A stretch of 60,574 bases of DNA from Polaromonas sp. UBA4122. Lineage in GTDB: Bacteria > Pseudomonadota > Gammaproteobacteria > Burkholderiales > Burkholderiaceae_C. Positions within the stretch are counted from its first letter, which is position 1. The number at the start of each line of letters is the position of its first letter. Location of the stretch: NCBI GenBank assembly GCA_002381615.1, contig DFWY01000027.1, positions 1-60,574 on the forward strand, read 5' to 3'. Shown one piece after another: positions 44,789 to 54,755 of this stretch. A program made the translations under genes and the position numbers. The notes under the pieces were generated by a model. The model saw only the letters and a program-made list of their open reading frames with translations. It was not told where the DNA came from and did not search any database.

Positions 44789-46432
44789 ATGAGTGCCGTT
44801 CTAGACCATCACGCCCATGACGGCCACCACGACGACGACCACGCCCACCATGCCCCCACAGGCTGGCGTCGCTGGGTTTTCGCCACCAACCACAAAGACA
44901 TTGGCACGCTGTACCTGCTGTTTTCCTTCACCATGCTGATCTTCGGCGGTATTCTGGCGCTGCTAATCCGTGCCGAGCTGTTTCAGCCCGGCCTGCAATT
45001 GATGAATCCCGAACTGTTCAACCAGCTCACCACCATGCACGGCCTGATCATGGTGTTCGGCGCCATCATGCCGGCCTTCGTGGGTTTCGCGAACTGGATG
45101 ATTCCACTGCAGATTGGCGCATCCGACATGGCCTTTGCGCGCATGAACAACTTCAGCTTTTGGCTGATGATTCCGGCTGCCCTGATGCTCACAAGTTCGT
45201 TCTTCCTGCCTGGCGGAGCGCCCGCCGGCGGCTGGACGATGTACGCACCGCTTTCGCTGCAAATGGGCCCGGGCATGGACGCCGGCATTTTTGCACTGCA
45301 TATTCTGGGTGCTTCGTCCATCATGGGTTCGATCAACATCATCGTGACCATCCTGAACATGCGTGCGCCCGGCATGCCGCTGATGAAGATGCCCATGTTC
45401 TGCTGGACCTGGCTCATCACCGCCTACCTGCTGATCGCCGTTATGCCCGTGCTGGCCGGTGCCATCACCATGACGCTGACTGACCGCCACTTTGGCACCA
45501 GCTTTTTCAACCCCGGCGGCGGTGGCGACCCAGTGATGTTTCAGCACATTTTCTGGTTCTTTGGTCACCCTGAGGTGTACATCATGATTTTGCCGGCCTT
45601 CGGCATCATCAGCCATATCATTCCCGCGTTCTCACGCAAGCGCCTCTTCGGCTACGCCTCCATGGTCTATGCCACCGCGTCAATTGCCATTTTGTCCTTC
45701 GTCGTCTGGGCGCACCACATGTTCACCACCGGCATGCCCGTCACTGGTCAGCTGTTCTTCATGTACTCGACCATGCTGATCGCGGTGCCAACAGGTGTGA
45801 AGGTGTTCAACTGGATTGCAACGATGTGGAAGGGTTCCATGTCATTTGAAACTCCCATGCTGTTTGCCGTGGGTTTCATCTTCGTGTTTACCGTGGGTGG
45901 CCTGTCGGGCGTGATCCTTGCGGTGGCACCCATTGACATTCAACTGCAGGACACCTACTACGTGGTGGCGCACTTTCACTATGTACTGGTGGCCGGCTCG
46001 CTGTACGCGATGTTTGCCGGCTATTACTACTGGTCGCCCAAATGGACTGGCGTGATGTACAACGAAACCCGCGGCAAAATTCACTTCTGGTGGTCGCTGA
46101 TTTCTTTTAATGTGACCTTCTTCCCGATGCACTTTCTGGGTCTTGCCGGCATGCCACGCCGCTACGCCGACTACCCGATGCAGTTTGCCGACTTCAACGC
46201 GATTGCCACCGTAGGTTCGTTCTTCTTCGGTTTTGCGCAGGTGTATTTTTTCCTGTTCATCGTGCTACCCACGATGCGCGGCAAAGGTGCGCCGGCCAAG
46301 CAGAACCCTTGGATGGATGAAGGCGGCAAGGGCGCTGAAGGCCTGGAGTGGGAAGTCCCATCGCCAGCACCTTTCCACACCTATGAAACCCCGCCCAAGC
46401 TTGATATCACGGCAACCCGCGTGATTGGCTGA
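44789..46432 (+). CDS. coxA: Cytochrome c oxidase subunit I (aa3-type)
   Basis: The catalytic subunit with 12 membrane helices. Haem and CuB ligands lie in [26 protein letters not shown] (His and the cross-linked Tyr), WAHHMFTTG and HFHYVLV. The Glu of GHPEVY marks a type A1 proton channel. The first 25 residues are unusually His/Asp-rich ([16 protein letters not shown]). This may be a metal-binding tail and deserves notice. 547 residues. Confidence 0.96.
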   Translation: MSAVLDHHAHDGHHDDDHAHHAPTGWRRWVFATNHKDIGTLYLLFSFTMLIFGGILALLIRAELFQPGLQLMNPELFNQLTTMHGLIMVFGAIMPAFVGFANWMIPLQIGASDMAFARMNNFSFWLMIPAALMLTSSFFLPGGAPAGGWTMYAPLSLQMGPGMDAGIFALHILGASSIMGSINIIVTILNMRAPGMPLMKMPMFCWTWLITAYLLIAVMPVLAGAITMTLTDRHFGTSFFNPGGGGDPVMFQHIFWFFGHPEVYIMILPAFGIISHIIPAFSRKRLFGYASMVYATASIAILSFVVWAHHMFTTGMPVTGQLFFMYSTMLIAVPTGVKVFNWIATMWKGSMSFETPMLFAVGFIFVFTVGGLSGVILAVAPIDIQLQDTYYVVAHFHYVLVAGSLYAMFAGYYYWSPKWTGVMYNETRGKIHFWWSLISFNVTFFPMHFLGLAGMPRRYADYPMQFADFNAIATVGSFFFGFAQVYFFLFIVLPTMRGKGAPAKQNPWMDEGGKGAEGLEWEVPSPAPFHTYETPPKLDITATRVIG

Positions 46433-46452
46433 GCAAACCAGCGGCAAGCACC

Positions 46453-46563
46453 ATGACACCTGAGCAAAAGAAAAACAACCTTCGCCTGGCATTGATACTG
46501 GCGTCAGTCGCGCTCGTCTTTTTCGTCGGCTTCATGGCCAAGATGATTTTTCTGGGCCACTAG
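46453..46563 (+). CDS. Cytochrome oxidase small assembly protein (36 aa)
   Basis: MTPEQKKNNLRLALILASV starts a single transmembrane helix that continues with LVFFVGFMAKMIF, ending at a TAG at 46561. This 36-residue membrane peptide between coxA and ctaG recurs in Comamonadaceae and is named for that position. Its function is not established. Confidence 0.8.
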   Translation: MTPEQKKNNLRLALILASVALVFFVGFMAKMIFLGH

Positions 46564-46605
46564 GCCGGTTCGACAGCCCACATAGCTCAAACCGGTACAA
46601 CTCTG

Positions 46606-47214
46606 ATGCGGCTCAAGCACGAAAATTTCAAGATGGTGGGCAAGCTGGGCGTGATAGTGCTCGGCATGTTCGCCTTCGGCTATGCGCTCGTGCCCATTTA
46701 CAGGGCCATTTGTGAGGTGACGGGCATCAACGTACTGGCCTTGGCTGATCAGCAAATCCCTGGTGCTACCCCCAAGCTACCAGCCAACACGCAGGTCGAT
46801 CTCACACGCACCATCACAGTGGAGTTTGACGCCAACTCGCGCGGGCCGTGGCATTTCAAGCCGGCCCAGAACACGCTACAGGTGCACCCGGGCGAAGTGA
46901 CCACGGTGATGTACGAATTCCAGAATGTACAGAACCGCACCATGACCGCGCAAGCCATTCCCAGCTATGCACCGGCGCAAGCGGCCGCTCATTTCAACAA
47001 GCTGGAGTGCTTCTGCTTCAGCCAGTACACCTTGGCGCCCGGTGAGAAAAAACAGTGGCCCGTGGTGTTCGTGATTGATCCGAAGCTGTCCAAGGATGTG
47101 GACACCATCACGCTGTCCTACACGTTTTTTGAAGTGGGCGGCAAGACGCCTGCGGCACCGGACACCTCCAGATCGACCTCGGCGGCAGCGCCTGGCAAGC
47201 AAGTAGGTGCATGA
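46606..47214 (+). CDS. ctaG: Cytochrome c oxidase assembly protein CtaG/Cox11
   Basis: A copper chaperone that loads CuB of subunit I. One N-terminal membrane helix (VIVLGMFAFGYALVPIY) is followed by a periplasmic domain with the copper-binding motif ECFCFSQYTLAPGE. VDLTRTITVEFDAN and RTMTAQAIPSYAP are also typical. 202 residues. Confidence 0.95.
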   Translation: MRLKHENFKMVGKLGVIVLGMFAFGYALVPIYRAICEVTGINVLALADQQIPGATPKLPANTQVDLTRTITVEFDANSRGPWHFKPAQNTLQVHPGEVTTVMYEFQNVQNRTMTAQAIPSYAPAQAAAHFNKLECFCFSQYTLAPGEKKQWPVVFVIDPKLSKDVDTITLSYTFFEVGGKTPAAPDTSRSTSAAAPGKQVGA

Positions 47215-47420
47215 GCATGGCCGAAACGCCTGCCAAAAAATCCATCTGGCGAACCGCCAAGGTCGTCGCATGGTCTTTTGTCGGCTTGCGGGGGCGCGGT
47301 GCCTATGACGAAGATGCCAAAAATTTGAGTCTCATCCACATCATCGTGGTCGGGCTGGTCGCTATTTTGGTATTTGTGGCATCCCTGGTGTTTCTGGTGA
47401 ACTGGGTCGTTGCGCACTAG
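47211..47420 (+). CDS. DUF2970 domain-containing membrane protein
   Basis: A 69-residue protein with IWRTAKVVAWSFVGLRGRG and a transmembrane helix (IIVVGLVAILVFVASLVF). DUF2970 proteins sit in cytochrome oxidase operons of Burkholderiales, so a role in assembly is inferred from position. The start overlaps the ctaG stop (ATGA); ATG 47217 is an alternative. Confidence 0.85.
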   Translation: MSMAETPAKKSIWRTAKVVAWSFVGLRGRGAYDEDAKNLSLIHIIVVGLVAILVFVASLVFLVNWVVAH

Positions 47421-47517
47421 CAGTCCTAGAAGGCTGACAAGCCAAAATGCGGCAAAGCGCATCACGGTTTGAATGAAAAGATTATTGAAAATTCGAGAGA
47501 AAAACAGGAGTCGAGCA

Positions 47518-48399
47518 ATGTCATCAGCAACCCACGGGGCAACCCCTTACTACTTCGTGCCCGGCCCATCCCGGCATCCGGTCACGGCCGCTACTGGCCT
47601 ATTTTTTGTCATTCTGGGCGCCAGCCAGTGGATCAATGGTGCGGGCTGGGGGGCCTGGTCGCTGGCCTTCGGCATGCTTTTGTGGCTCGGCACCCTGTTC
47701 CTGTGGTTCCGTGAGGCCGTTTCCGAAAGCGAAGGCGGCATGTACGGTCGCAAGGTCGACCTGTCTTTCCGCTGGAGCATGAGCTGGTTCATTTTTTCCG
47801 AAGTGATGTTCTTCGGTGCCTTCTTCACGGCGCTCTGGTGGGCCCGCTCGCATTCGGTGCCGGCGCTGGGCAGCCTGGACAATGCCTTGCTGTGGCCGGA
47901 TTTCAAGGCGGTCTGGCCCAGCCTTGCCGTCGGTGTGACGGCGTCACCTGCCGATATCGTTGAGCCGTTCTCGACCATGACGCCGTTCTGGCTGCCCACC
48001 ATCAACACCGCACTGCTGCTGAGTTCCGGCGTGACCTTGACGATTGCCCACCATGCCCTGCGCGAGAACCACCGTGGCCGCACCATTGCATTCATGTGGA
48101 TGACCGTGCTGCTGGGCATCGCCTTCCTGTCGGTACAAGGCTACGAGTACTTCCACGCCTACTCCGAACTCAATCTCAAGCTCACGTCTGGCGTGTATGG
48201 CTCGACCTTTTACATGCTGACGGGCTTTCACGGCTTTCACGTGTTTGTCGGCATGCTGATGTTGCTGTTCATCACCCTGCGCCTGCAAAAAGGGCATTTC
48301 ACACCCGAAAAGCATTTCGGCTTTGAAGGCGCGGCCTGGTACTGGCACTTTGTGGACGTGGTCTGGCTAGGCCTTTACATCCTCGTTTACTGGCTGTGA
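47518..48399 (+). CDS. coxC: Cytochrome c oxidase subunit III
   Basis: Seven membrane helices. Landmarks are ATPYYFVPGPSRHP at the N-terminus, WFIFSEVMFFGAFFTALW and LTGFHGFHVFVGMLML, ending with WYWHFVDVVWLGLY. From ATG 47518, with AGGAG upstream, the length is 293 residues. Subunit III stabilises the proton uptake of subunit I. Confidence 0.95.
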   Translation: MSSATHGATPYYFVPGPSRHPVTAATGLFFVILGASQWINGAGWGAWSLAFGMLLWLGTLFLWFREAVSESEGGMYGRKVDLSFRWSMSWFIFSEVMFFGAFFTALWWARSHSVPALGSLDNALLWPDFKAVWPSLAVGVTASPADIVEPFSTMTPFWLPTINTALLLSSGVTLTIAHHALRENHRGRTIAFMWMTVLLGIAFLSVQGYEYFHAYSELNLKLTSGVYGSTFYMLTGFHGFHVFVGMLMLLFITLRLQKGHFTPEKHFGFEGAAWYWHFVDVVWLGLYILVYWL

Positions 48400-48490
48400 A
48401 ATCAGCCTGAGGCGACTGGACGGGCCTGCTGTACTGTTGGGCGGTGCCCCTAACCCTTCGGCTCACTGCGCCGGGTCACGACAATTAAAA

Positions 48491-48515
48491 CAAAGGCCGC
48501 AGTGATCGGCCTTTG
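48491..48515 (-). terminator. Terminator hairpin between coxC and the DUF2909 gene
   Basis: CAAAGGCCG / CGGCCTTTG with a 7-nt loop. On the minus strand it is followed by TTTTAATTG, so it best serves the leftward DUF2909 gene. It may also affect coxC readthrough. Confidence 0.65.
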
Positions 48516-48534
48516 CTGTTGATCCTTATGTTTT

Positions 48535-48756
48535 TTATTTGCCCACCGGAATGCCGGTAGGCTGTATGTAACCCAGCTTCCACGCCATCAGAATGCCGAC
48601 AAACAGCACCACCGAGAACCCGACACGGAACGCCAGCGCGCGCGCCATGTTGCTGGTTTTGCGTTTGCCGTCGGTGCCGTCCTTCAGCATGAAGAAGAGC
48701 GCTGAGCCCAGGCTGGCGATGATGGCGATAAATGCCAGTGCAACGAGATAAGTCAT
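48535..48756 (-). CDS. DUF2909-type twin transmembrane protein
   Basis: A 73-residue protein with two membrane helices (YLVALAFIAIIASLGSALFF-like and FSVVLFVGILMAWKLG) joined by a basic loop with KDGTDGKRKTSNMAR. This matches the DUF2909 family that lies in cox clusters. It is on the strand opposite to its neighbours and divergent from SURF1 by 18 bp. Function unknown. Confidence 0.82.
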   Translation of the reverse strand: MTYLVALAFIAIIASLGSALFFMLKDGTDGKRKTSNMARALAFRVGFSVVLFVGILMAWKLGYIQPTGIPVGK

Positions 48757-48774
48757 GAACCAGATTATCTGCCC

Positions 48775-49527
48775 ATGACCTCCGCTTTGCACTCACCCCG
48801 GCGCTGGCTGATCACGCTGGCCGCCGTGCTGGTGGCGGGAACGACGTTTTCGCTGGGCCAGTGGCAGTTGCGCCGCGCCGCGCAGAAAGAGGCGCTCCAG
48901 GCGGCCATCGAGTCCCAGGGCAATCTCCCCATCATTGATACGCGCGCGCTGGCCGCTGTAAAAAACGTGACCGATGTCATCCACCGGCAGGCCACCCTGA
49001 AAGGCAGCTGGCGCGCCGCTTACACGGTATACCTGGACAACCGGCCCATGAACGGCAAAGCCGGTTTTGTGGTGGTCACGCCGCTGCTACTGGAAGGCGG
49101 ATCGCAGGTCATTTTGGTGCAACGCGGCTGGGTGCAGCGTGATTTCACGGACCGCACGCACTTGCCCGACATTTCAACGCCCATGGGGCTCGTCACCGTC
49201 CGGGGCCGTATTGCCCCGCCGCCTTCCAAGCTATATGAGTTCAAGGGCATGGAGAGCGGCCGCATCCGGCAAAATATCGATATACCTGCCTTCACGGCGC
49301 AAACCGGCTTGCCACTGCTTGGGGTTTCATTGCTGCAGACGGGTGTCGCCAGCGAAGGCCTGCTGCGCGAATGGGCAGCGCCCAATCTGGGTGTGGAAAC
49401 ACACTACGGCTATGCCTTCCAGTGGTTCGGCATGTGCAGTCTGGTGGTCATACTGTATGGCTGGTTTCAATTGATTCTTCCTTTGCGCAACAAATTGCGC
49501 ACCCAACGCCGCGATCAACTGCTGTGA
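48775..49527 (+). CDS. SURF1-family cytochrome oxidase biogenesis protein
   Basis: Two transmembrane helices at the ends (LITLAAVLVAGTTFSLGQW and CSLVVILYGWFQLILP) enclose a periplasmic domain. The N-terminal GQWQLRRAAQKEAL and the VILVQRGWVQRD segment are SURF1 signatures. It helps haem A insertion into subunit I. 250 residues. Its stop overlaps the next gene's GTG start. Confidence 0.93.
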   Translation: MTSALHSPRRWLITLAAVLVAGTTFSLGQWQLRRAAQKEALQAAIESQGNLPIIDTRALAAVKNVTDVIHRQATLKGSWRAAYTVYLDNRPMNGKAGFVVVTPLLLEGGSQVILVQRGWVQRDFTDRTHLPDISTPMGLVTVRGRIAPPPSKLYEFKGMESGRIRQNIDIPAFTAQTGLPLLGVSLLQTGVASEGLLREWAAPNLGVETHYGYAFQWFGMCSLVVILYGWFQLILPLRNKLRTQRRDQLL

Positions 49528-50252
49528 CAAACAACCCTCCAGAATCTCCCTCACCCCGTGACAGTTCAGCTGCCGCCCTTGCCGTGCAAGACCAGCCCCT
49601 GAGCCTGACGGTGCACGCCATGCCGACGCTGGATCGATCCGGCACCCGGGCACCGAATACCACGGCAGGCCGCTGGAAAATGCTGGCTGTGCTGCTCGTT
49701 TGCGCCGCCCCGGTGATCGCCTCCTACTTCACCTACTACGTGATTCGGCCCGAGGGGCGCCGCAACTTCGGCGAGCTGATCAATCCGCAGCGTCCCTTGC
49801 CGGCCATGGCCACGCAGACGCTGGACGGCCTGACCGGCGAACTGACGGCCTTGAAGGGCCAGTGGTTGCTGCTGAGCGTGGCAGGCGGTGCTTGCGATAC
49901 GCGCTGCGACAAAAACCTGTATTTGCAGCGCCAGCTGCGCGAGTCGCTGGGCCAGGAAAAAGACCGGGTGGACCGAGTCTGGCTGGTCAATGACGAAGCG
50001 GGTATACCCGATGCCCTGCGGCCGGCACTGGCGTCATCAACAGTGCTGCGCGTGGCCCCTGCCGCGCTGGCGCAATGGCTGGAGCCCGCCGCGGGCCAGC
50101 GTTTGCAGGACCACATTTACGTGGTGGATCCGATGGGCAACTGGATGATGCGTTTCCCGGCCAACATGGACGCAGCGGCCGCTGCCAAAGCCAAGGGTGA
50201 TTTGGAGCGCTTGCTGCGCGCATCCAGCAGTTGGGACAAGGTCGGACGCTAA
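49524..50252 (+). CDS. Membrane-anchored thioredoxin-like protein of the cox cluster
   Basis: One N-terminal helix (MLAVLLVCAAPVIASYFTYY) precedes a domain with LKGQWLLLSVAGGACDTRCDKNLY, shown here as GGACDTRCDKNLY, and HIYVVDPMGNWMMRFP. The fold order resembles SCO/thioredoxin proteins, and the CDTRC pair sits where SCO has CxxxC. Such proteins recur between SURF1 and ctaA in Burkholderiales without assigned function. A role in copper or thiol handling is inferred. GTG 49524 overlaps the SURF1 stop; ATG 49620 is an alternative start. Confidence 0.75.
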   Translation: MTNNPPESPSPRDSSAAALAVQDQPLSLTVHAMPTLDRSGTRAPNTTAGRWKMLAVLLVCAAPVIASYFTYYVIRPEGRRNFGELINPQRPLPAMATQTLDGLTGELTALKGQWLLLSVAGGACDTRCDKNLYLQRQLRESLGQEKDRVDRVWLVNDEAGIPDALRPALASSTVLRVAPAALAQWLEPAAGQRLQDHIYVVDPMGNWMMRFPANMDAAAAAKAKGDLERLLRASSSWDKVGR

Positions 50253-50303
50253 TCGTTTAAAAGCCAGTCGTCTAAAAGACCTTCGTCGCTCATCTTTCAC
50301 ACC

Positions 50304-51473
50304 ATGTCTACAACCGCTCTTTATGACCTGAGTCCGGCCCTGCGCCTGATGCTCATGGGCCTGATCGTGGCGCTCGGGCCGCTGGCCTGGATCTGGGTGC
50401 GCAACAAGAACGCGTCGGTGGCACAGCGCCTGCGGGTGCTGACGCTGCTCATCTTGTTTTTGACCTTCGATCTGGTGATTTTTGGCGCCTTTACCCGCCT
50501 GACCGATGCCGGCCTGGGGTGCCCCGACTGGCCCGGCTGCTATGGCAGCGCCAGCCCGGTCGGCGCACAGATTCCTATCGACGCCGCGCAAAACGCCATG
50601 CCCACCGGTCCGGTCACGCACTCCAAGGCCTGGATAGAGATGATTCATCGCTACCTGGCTACGGGGGTGGGAGTGCTGATCCTCACGCTGACCTTGAGTA
50701 CCTGGTTCGAACGCAAGCGCGTCCCCGTGTCACCGTGGTGGCCTACGGTCACGCTCATATGGGTGTGCTTGCAGGGCGCATTTGGCGCACTCACCGTCAC
50801 GATGAAGCTGTTTCCAGCGATTGTCACCCTGCATCTGCTCGGTGGTCTGGTCTTGCTGGCGCTGCTGCGGGCGCAGTCAGCGCGCTATGCACAGCGACAG
50901 ATGCTGACGCAGGCAGAGTCAGCGAACACGGCAACAACCTTAAGCGCCGGCACCCGGCTCTTTGTCATCGCCGCATTGGCCTTGCTATGGCTGCAGATCG
51001 CCTTGGGCGGCTGGGTCAGTACCAACTACGCGGTGCTCGCCTGCACAGACTTCCCCAGTTGCCAGAATTCGCTGTGGCCGCTCATGGACTTCAACCAGGG
51101 CTTCACGCTGTGGCGCGAACTGGGCGCGGGCCATGAGGGTGCCAACATCAGCTTTCAGGCGCTCACGGCCATCCACTATGCACATCGCCTGGCCTCTTAT
51201 CTGGTATTGGCGGTTCTCTTGGCGCTGGCCTTTCGCCTGCACCGCGTGCCCGCCCTTCGCAAACAGGCACGCTGGTTGGCCGGCCTGACCTTGCTGCAGG
51301 CCGCCACCGGCCTGAGCAATGTGGTGCTGGGCTGGCCGCTGCTGGCCGCAGTCATGCACACCGGCGGCGCTGCTGCGCTGGTGGTGGTGCTCACCGGTAT
51401 CGTTTTTTCAAGTCGTAGCCTCCCCGAGACGGTGCCAGCGTCCACATTGAATGCATCGAAATTGCCCGCATGA
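50304..51473 (+). CDS. ctaA: Haem A synthase (COX15/CtaA)
   Basis: An integral membrane enzyme that oxidises haem O to haem A. Landmarks are [22 protein letters not shown] near residue 55 (shown as [17 protein letters not shown]), [11 protein letters not shown] with a haem-ligand His, and in the second half [12 protein letters not shown] and [11 protein letters not shown]. 389 residues. Overlaps the cyoE start by 4 nt. Confidence 0.94.
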   Translation: MSTTALYDLSPALRLMLMGLIVALGPLAWIWVRNKNASVAQRLRVLTLLILFLTFDLVIFGAFTRLTDAGLGCPDWPGCYGSASPVGAQIPIDAAQNAMPTGPVTHSKAWIEMIHRYLATGVGVLILTLTLSTWFERKRVPVSPWWPTVTLIWVCLQGAFGALTVTMKLFPAIVTLHLLGGLVLLALLRAQSARYAQRQMLTQAESANTATTLSAGTRLFVIAALALLWLQIALGGWVSTNYAVLACTDFPSCQNSLWPLMDFNQGFTLWRELGAGHEGANISFQALTAIHYAHRLASYLVLAVLLALAFRLHRVPALRKQARWLAGLTLLQAATGLSNVVLGWPLLAAVMHTGGAAALVVVLTGIVFSSRSLPETVPASTLNASKLPA

Positions 51474-52387
51474 ACCCCAGCAACCCGCCCGCCGCATCAG
51501 CTCCCACGCCCCGCATTCCGTCAAGGTTTGGCCAGTTTTATGCGCTAACCAAGCCACGCGTGGTGCAGCTCATCGTGTTTTGTGCGTTGATCGGCATGGT
51601 GCTGGCGGTTCCAGGCGTTCCGACGTGGGCCGACGTGAAGCTCGCAGCGGTCGCCTGTGCAGGCATCTGGCTGGTGGCAGGTGCCGCCGCGGCATTCAAT
51701 TGTCTGGTCGAGCAGCAGATTGACGCCAGAATGCGGCGTACCGCCTGGCGCCCCACGGCCAGGGGCGATCTCAGCAATCCACTCACACTGGCGTTCTCCG
51801 CCGGCCTGTGTACTTTGGGCTCGGCAATTTTGTATGTGTGGGTCAATCCGCTCACCATGTGGCTGACCTTTGCCACCTTCGTTGGCTATGCGGTGGTCTA
51901 CACCGTCATCCTCAAACCGCTCACACCCCAAAACATCGTGATCGGCGGTGCCTCCGGGGCCATGCCACCCGTGCTTGGCTGGGCCGCAATGACGGGCTCG
52001 GTGGCCCCTGAAGCGCTGATTTTGTTCTTGATTATTTTTCTCTGGACGCCGCCGCACTTCTGGGCGCTGGCGCTCTATCGTGTCGAGGACTACCGCAAGG
52101 CGGGCCTGCCCATGCTGCCAGTCACACACGGCAATGAATTCACCCGCTTGCAAGTGTTTTTGTACACCCTGGTGCTGTTCGCCGCTTGCCTGATGCCGTT
52201 TGCTTTCAAGATGAGCGGTTGGCTCTATCTGGTGGCTGCCGTAGTGCTCAGTATCGGCTTCAGCTGGTATGGCTGGCGCCTGTGGCGCAATTACTCCGAT
52301 GCACTGGCGCGCAAGACCTTCCGCTTTTCACTGATTCATCTCTCGGCTTTATTTGCAGCCCTGCTGCTGGACCACTACCTCGTATGA
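51470..52387 (+). CDS. cyoE: Protohaem IX farnesyltransferase (haem O synthase, CtaB/CyoE)
   Basis: A UbiA-type prenyltransferase of the inner membrane making haem O. After [15 protein letters not shown] the first Asp-rich motif reads [19 protein letters not shown], close to the family's N-x-x-x-D-x-x-D-x-x-M-x-R-T. The second loop is [16 protein letters not shown]. About eight hydrophobic helices; 305 residues. Coupled to ctaA and SCO by ATGA overlaps. Confidence 0.94.
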   Translation: MNPSNPPAASAPTPRIPSRFGQFYALTKPRVVQLIVFCALIGMVLAVPGVPTWADVKLAAVACAGIWLVAGAAAAFNCLVEQQIDARMRRTAWRPTARGDLSNPLTLAFSAGLCTLGSAILYVWVNPLTMWLTFATFVGYAVVYTVILKPLTPQNIVIGGASGAMPPVLGWAAMTGSVAPEALILFLIIFLWTPPHFWALALYRVEDYRKAGLPMLPVTHGNEFTRLQVFLYTLVLFAACLMPFAFKMSGWLYLVAAVVLSIGFSWYGWRLWRNYSDALARKTFRFSLIHLSALFAALLLDHYLV

Positions 52388-53022
52388 AGACCCGACCCAC
52401 ACGACTCACGCTGCCCAGCCGCAGGCTCATTGTCAAATCAATGGCTGGCGCTGTGGCTCTCACCATGACTGCCGGGCTTTTGACGGCCTGCACGCCGGAC
52501 AAGCCACAGTTCAAGAGCATTGACCTGACCGGTGCCGACTACGCGCAGGGCTTTTCCCTGACTGACCACAACGGCCAGGTGCGCACGCTCAAGGACTTTG
52601 CCGGCAAGGTGGTGGTGGTGTTTTTTGGCTACACCCAGTGCCCTGATGTCTGCCCAACAACCATGGCCGAACTGGCGCAGGTCAAGCAGTTGCTGGGGCC
52701 TGATGGCGACAAGCTGCAGGGGATATTCATCACGGTCGACCCCGAACGGGACACGCCGGAACTGCTCAAAGCCTATATGGGCAATTTTGACGCCTCTTTC
52801 CTGGCGCTGCGGCCCACCATGGCCCAGTTGCCAGAAGTCGCCAAAGACTTCAAGATTTATTACAAAAAAGTCGATGGGGAAACGCCGGGCAGCTACAGCA
52901 TGGACCACTCGGCGGGTAGCTATATCTTTGACGGCAAAGGCCGCATTCGTCTGTACACCCGCTACGGTAGTGGCGCTGAAGCGCTGGCATCCGACATCCG
53001 GCTGCTGCTCAAGAACACCTGA
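52384..53022 (+). CDS. SCO1/SenC-family copper chaperone
   Basis: A lipoprotein-like N-terminus (MTAGLLTAC) anchors a thioredoxin fold. Copper ligands are [16 protein letters not shown] (CxxxC) and the His in [12 protein letters not shown]. It delivers copper to the CuA site of subunit II. Last gene of the oxidase operon; overlaps cyoE by 4 nt. 212 residues from ATG 52384. Confidence 0.94.
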   Translation: MKTRPTRLTLPSRRLIVKSMAGAVALTMTAGLLTACTPDKPQFKSIDLTGADYAQGFSLTDHNGQVRTLKDFAGKVVVVFFGYTQCPDVCPTTMAELAQVKQLLGPDGDKLQGIFITVDPERDTPELLKAYMGNFDASFLALRPTMAQLPEVAKDFKIYYKKVDGETPGSYSMDHSAGSYIFDGKGRIRLYTRYGSGAEALASDIRLLLKNT

Positions 53023-53062
53023 TACGTCACATCGCCGGTTTTGCAGTTGCAAGACGGCCATG

Positions 53063-53094
53063 AAAAAGGCCCGCACCTTTCAGGGAGCAGGCCT
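53063..53094 (-). terminator. Rho-independent terminator after rpoH
   Basis: On the minus strand AGGCCTGC pairs with GCGGGCCT (8 bp, one G-U) around a 12-nt loop, followed by TTTTTC. It lies about 90 nt past the rpoH stop. Confidence 0.75.
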
Positions 53095-53181
53095 GCTTGC
53101 ATGGCGGCATGCAAGAAAAGAAGCAGATGAGCGCACGGGAAGGGCCGCGTGAATCGCAACCCTCCCGCTCAGGCAGCCATC

Positions 53182-54138
53182 TCAAGCGTAGCTTGCCAGC
53201 ACCTTTTTCATCTTCTTCATGGCCGCCACTTCAATCTGGCGAATGCGCTCGGCGCTCACCTTGTACTCGGCGGCCAGATCGTGCAGCGTCTTGCCGCCCG
53301 AGCCATCGTCGTTGACCTTGAGCCAGCGTTCTTCCACAATGCGGCGCGAACGCGCGTCCAGGTCTTCCAGCGCGGCGGAGATGCCGTTGCTGGCCAGGTT
53401 ATCCCGCTGGCGCGACGCCATCAAAGCCGTCGGCTCCTGTGTGGCGTCGGCCAGGTAGGCAATCGGGCCAAAGACATCTTCACCGTCGTCGCTGGGGCTC
53501 GGGTCCAGCAGCACGTCGCCGCCTGACATGCGCTGCTCCATCTCGATGACTTCCTCACGCTTGACGTTCAGCGTTTTCGCCATCGAGTCAATCTGGCCTT
53601 CGGTCAGCGTATCGCGGTGCGTCGCCACATCGGCATCGTCCTTGAAACCCTGCTTCATCGAGCGCAGGTTGAAAAACAGCTTACGCTGGGCCTTGGTGGT
53701 GGCCACCTTGACCATGCGCCAGTTTTTCAGGATGTACTCGTGAATCTCGGCCTTGATCCAGTGCATGGCGTAGCTGACCAGGCGCACGCCCTGATCGGGA
53801 TCAAAACGTTTGACCGCCTTCATCAGGCCAATGTTGCCTTCCTGGATCAGGTCGCCGTGAGGCAGCCCATAGCCCAGGTATTTGCGGGATATCGACACCA
53901 CCAGACGCAAGTGTGAGAGCACTAACTTACCGGCTGAGTCAAGATCGTTGTTGTCTCTCAGATTTTTGGCAAATTCCTGTTCCTGCTCCAGGGTGAGCAT
54001 AGGCAGGCGGTTGACCGCCGAGATATATGCGTCCAGGTTGCCCAATGGAGGAATCACCGACCAGGGATTGACGGTGGCCAAGGCACCGGTGGGGACAACG
54101 GGAGCAACCATGGCTTTGGGGGAAAGAGTGTGTGACAT
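53182..54138 (-). CDS. rpoH: RNA polymerase sigma-32 factor (heat shock)
   Basis: Region 2 has LVLSHLRLVVSISRKYLGYGLP and DLIQEGNIGLMKAVKRFDP (shown as DLIQEGNIGLMKAVKRF), then YAMHWIKAEIHEYILKNW, typical of RpoH. The RpoH box QRKLFFNLRSMK follows. Region 4 ends with AAEYKVSAERIRQIEVAAMKKM, shown as VSAERIRQIEVAAMKK. 318 residues. It is transcribed towards the cox operon. Heat-shock control of translation through 5' mRNA structure is known for this gene but not evident here. Confidence 0.95.
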   Translation of the reverse strand: MSHTLSPKAMVAPVVPTGALATVNPWSVIPPLGNLDAYISAVNRLPMLTLEQEQEFAKNLRDNNDLDSAGKLVLSHLRLVVSISRKYLGYGLPHGDLIQEGNIGLMKAVKRFDPDQGVRLVSYAMHWIKAEIHEYILKNWRMVKVATTKAQRKLFFNLRSMKQGFKDDADVATHRDTLTEGQIDSMAKTLNVKREEVIEMEQRMSGGDVLLDPSPSDDGEDVFGPIAYLADATQEPTALMASRQRDNLASNGISAALEDLDARSRRIVEERWLKVNDDGSGGKTLHDLAAEYKVSAERIRQIEVAAMKKMKKVLASYA

Positions 54139-54755
54139 AGCAGAACTCCTTTTCTCTAATCTTTAATGTTAGCAGTCTGTTAGAGAGAGTGCCAAGCAAT
54201 AGGTTCAATGGCTTTGATAGAGGCAGGCTAATTCACACGACCTCAAGCCGATTTAGTTTAGGTTCTGATCCTGCGCTTTAGTTCAGCGGGTGTTTGTAGG
54301 AAAAACAGCAGAAGCTGCGGCGTCAAATATCCCTTGAAGGCTTCATGGTCACTTTTTTGACCAGCCGCCAGACCTTCCAGGGATGGAAAAGCTCAGGCGT
54401 CCGGCCCTGCCGATACCTTCAAAACCGCCAGAATTTATGAAAAAAGAGGCTTTTATCCAATAACTACGGGCGCAAGCAGCTATTAATAAAGTAGCAATTT
54501 CGGTGGCTTTCAGGGCATTTCAGGCCACCTGAGCCGGCACCCGGACCAGCGCTTGCCCGGCCAGCCAGGCCTGCAGGCGCTCCGTCTGCCCCGCTACAAA
54601 GCTGCTGATGCTCGCATTGCACAGGGCAATCAGGGACTTGGAAATCCCTGTGCTCCCCCAGTGCGGTGTTGCACGCTATCTGGCACATAAAACCGCGTTT
54701 ATTTGTGCCATCAAGCATGCAACACCACACTAGAATGCCCTACAACGGAGGGGGA
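54139..54755. other. Intergenic region before the restriction locus
   Basis: About 617 bp. It holds the rpoH promoter region, a family A repeat at 54440-54500 and, on the minus strand at about 54521-54620, a protein-like C-terminus (SSFVAGQTERLQAWLAG) without a start, which I do not recognise. The last 100 bp should hold the promoter of hsdR. No other gene is supported. Confidence 0.45.
54440..54500 (+). repeat. Family A dispersed repeat upstream of hsdR
   Basis: AAAAAGAGGCTTTTATCC, then CTACGGGCGCAAGCAGCTAT and AATAAAGTAGCA follow the forward family pattern. Confidence 0.7.

Noticed and set aside
54464-54730. 88-residue minus-strand frame upstream of hsdR
   Set aside because: Starts inside the hsdR leader and crosses a dispersed repeat; no domain seen.
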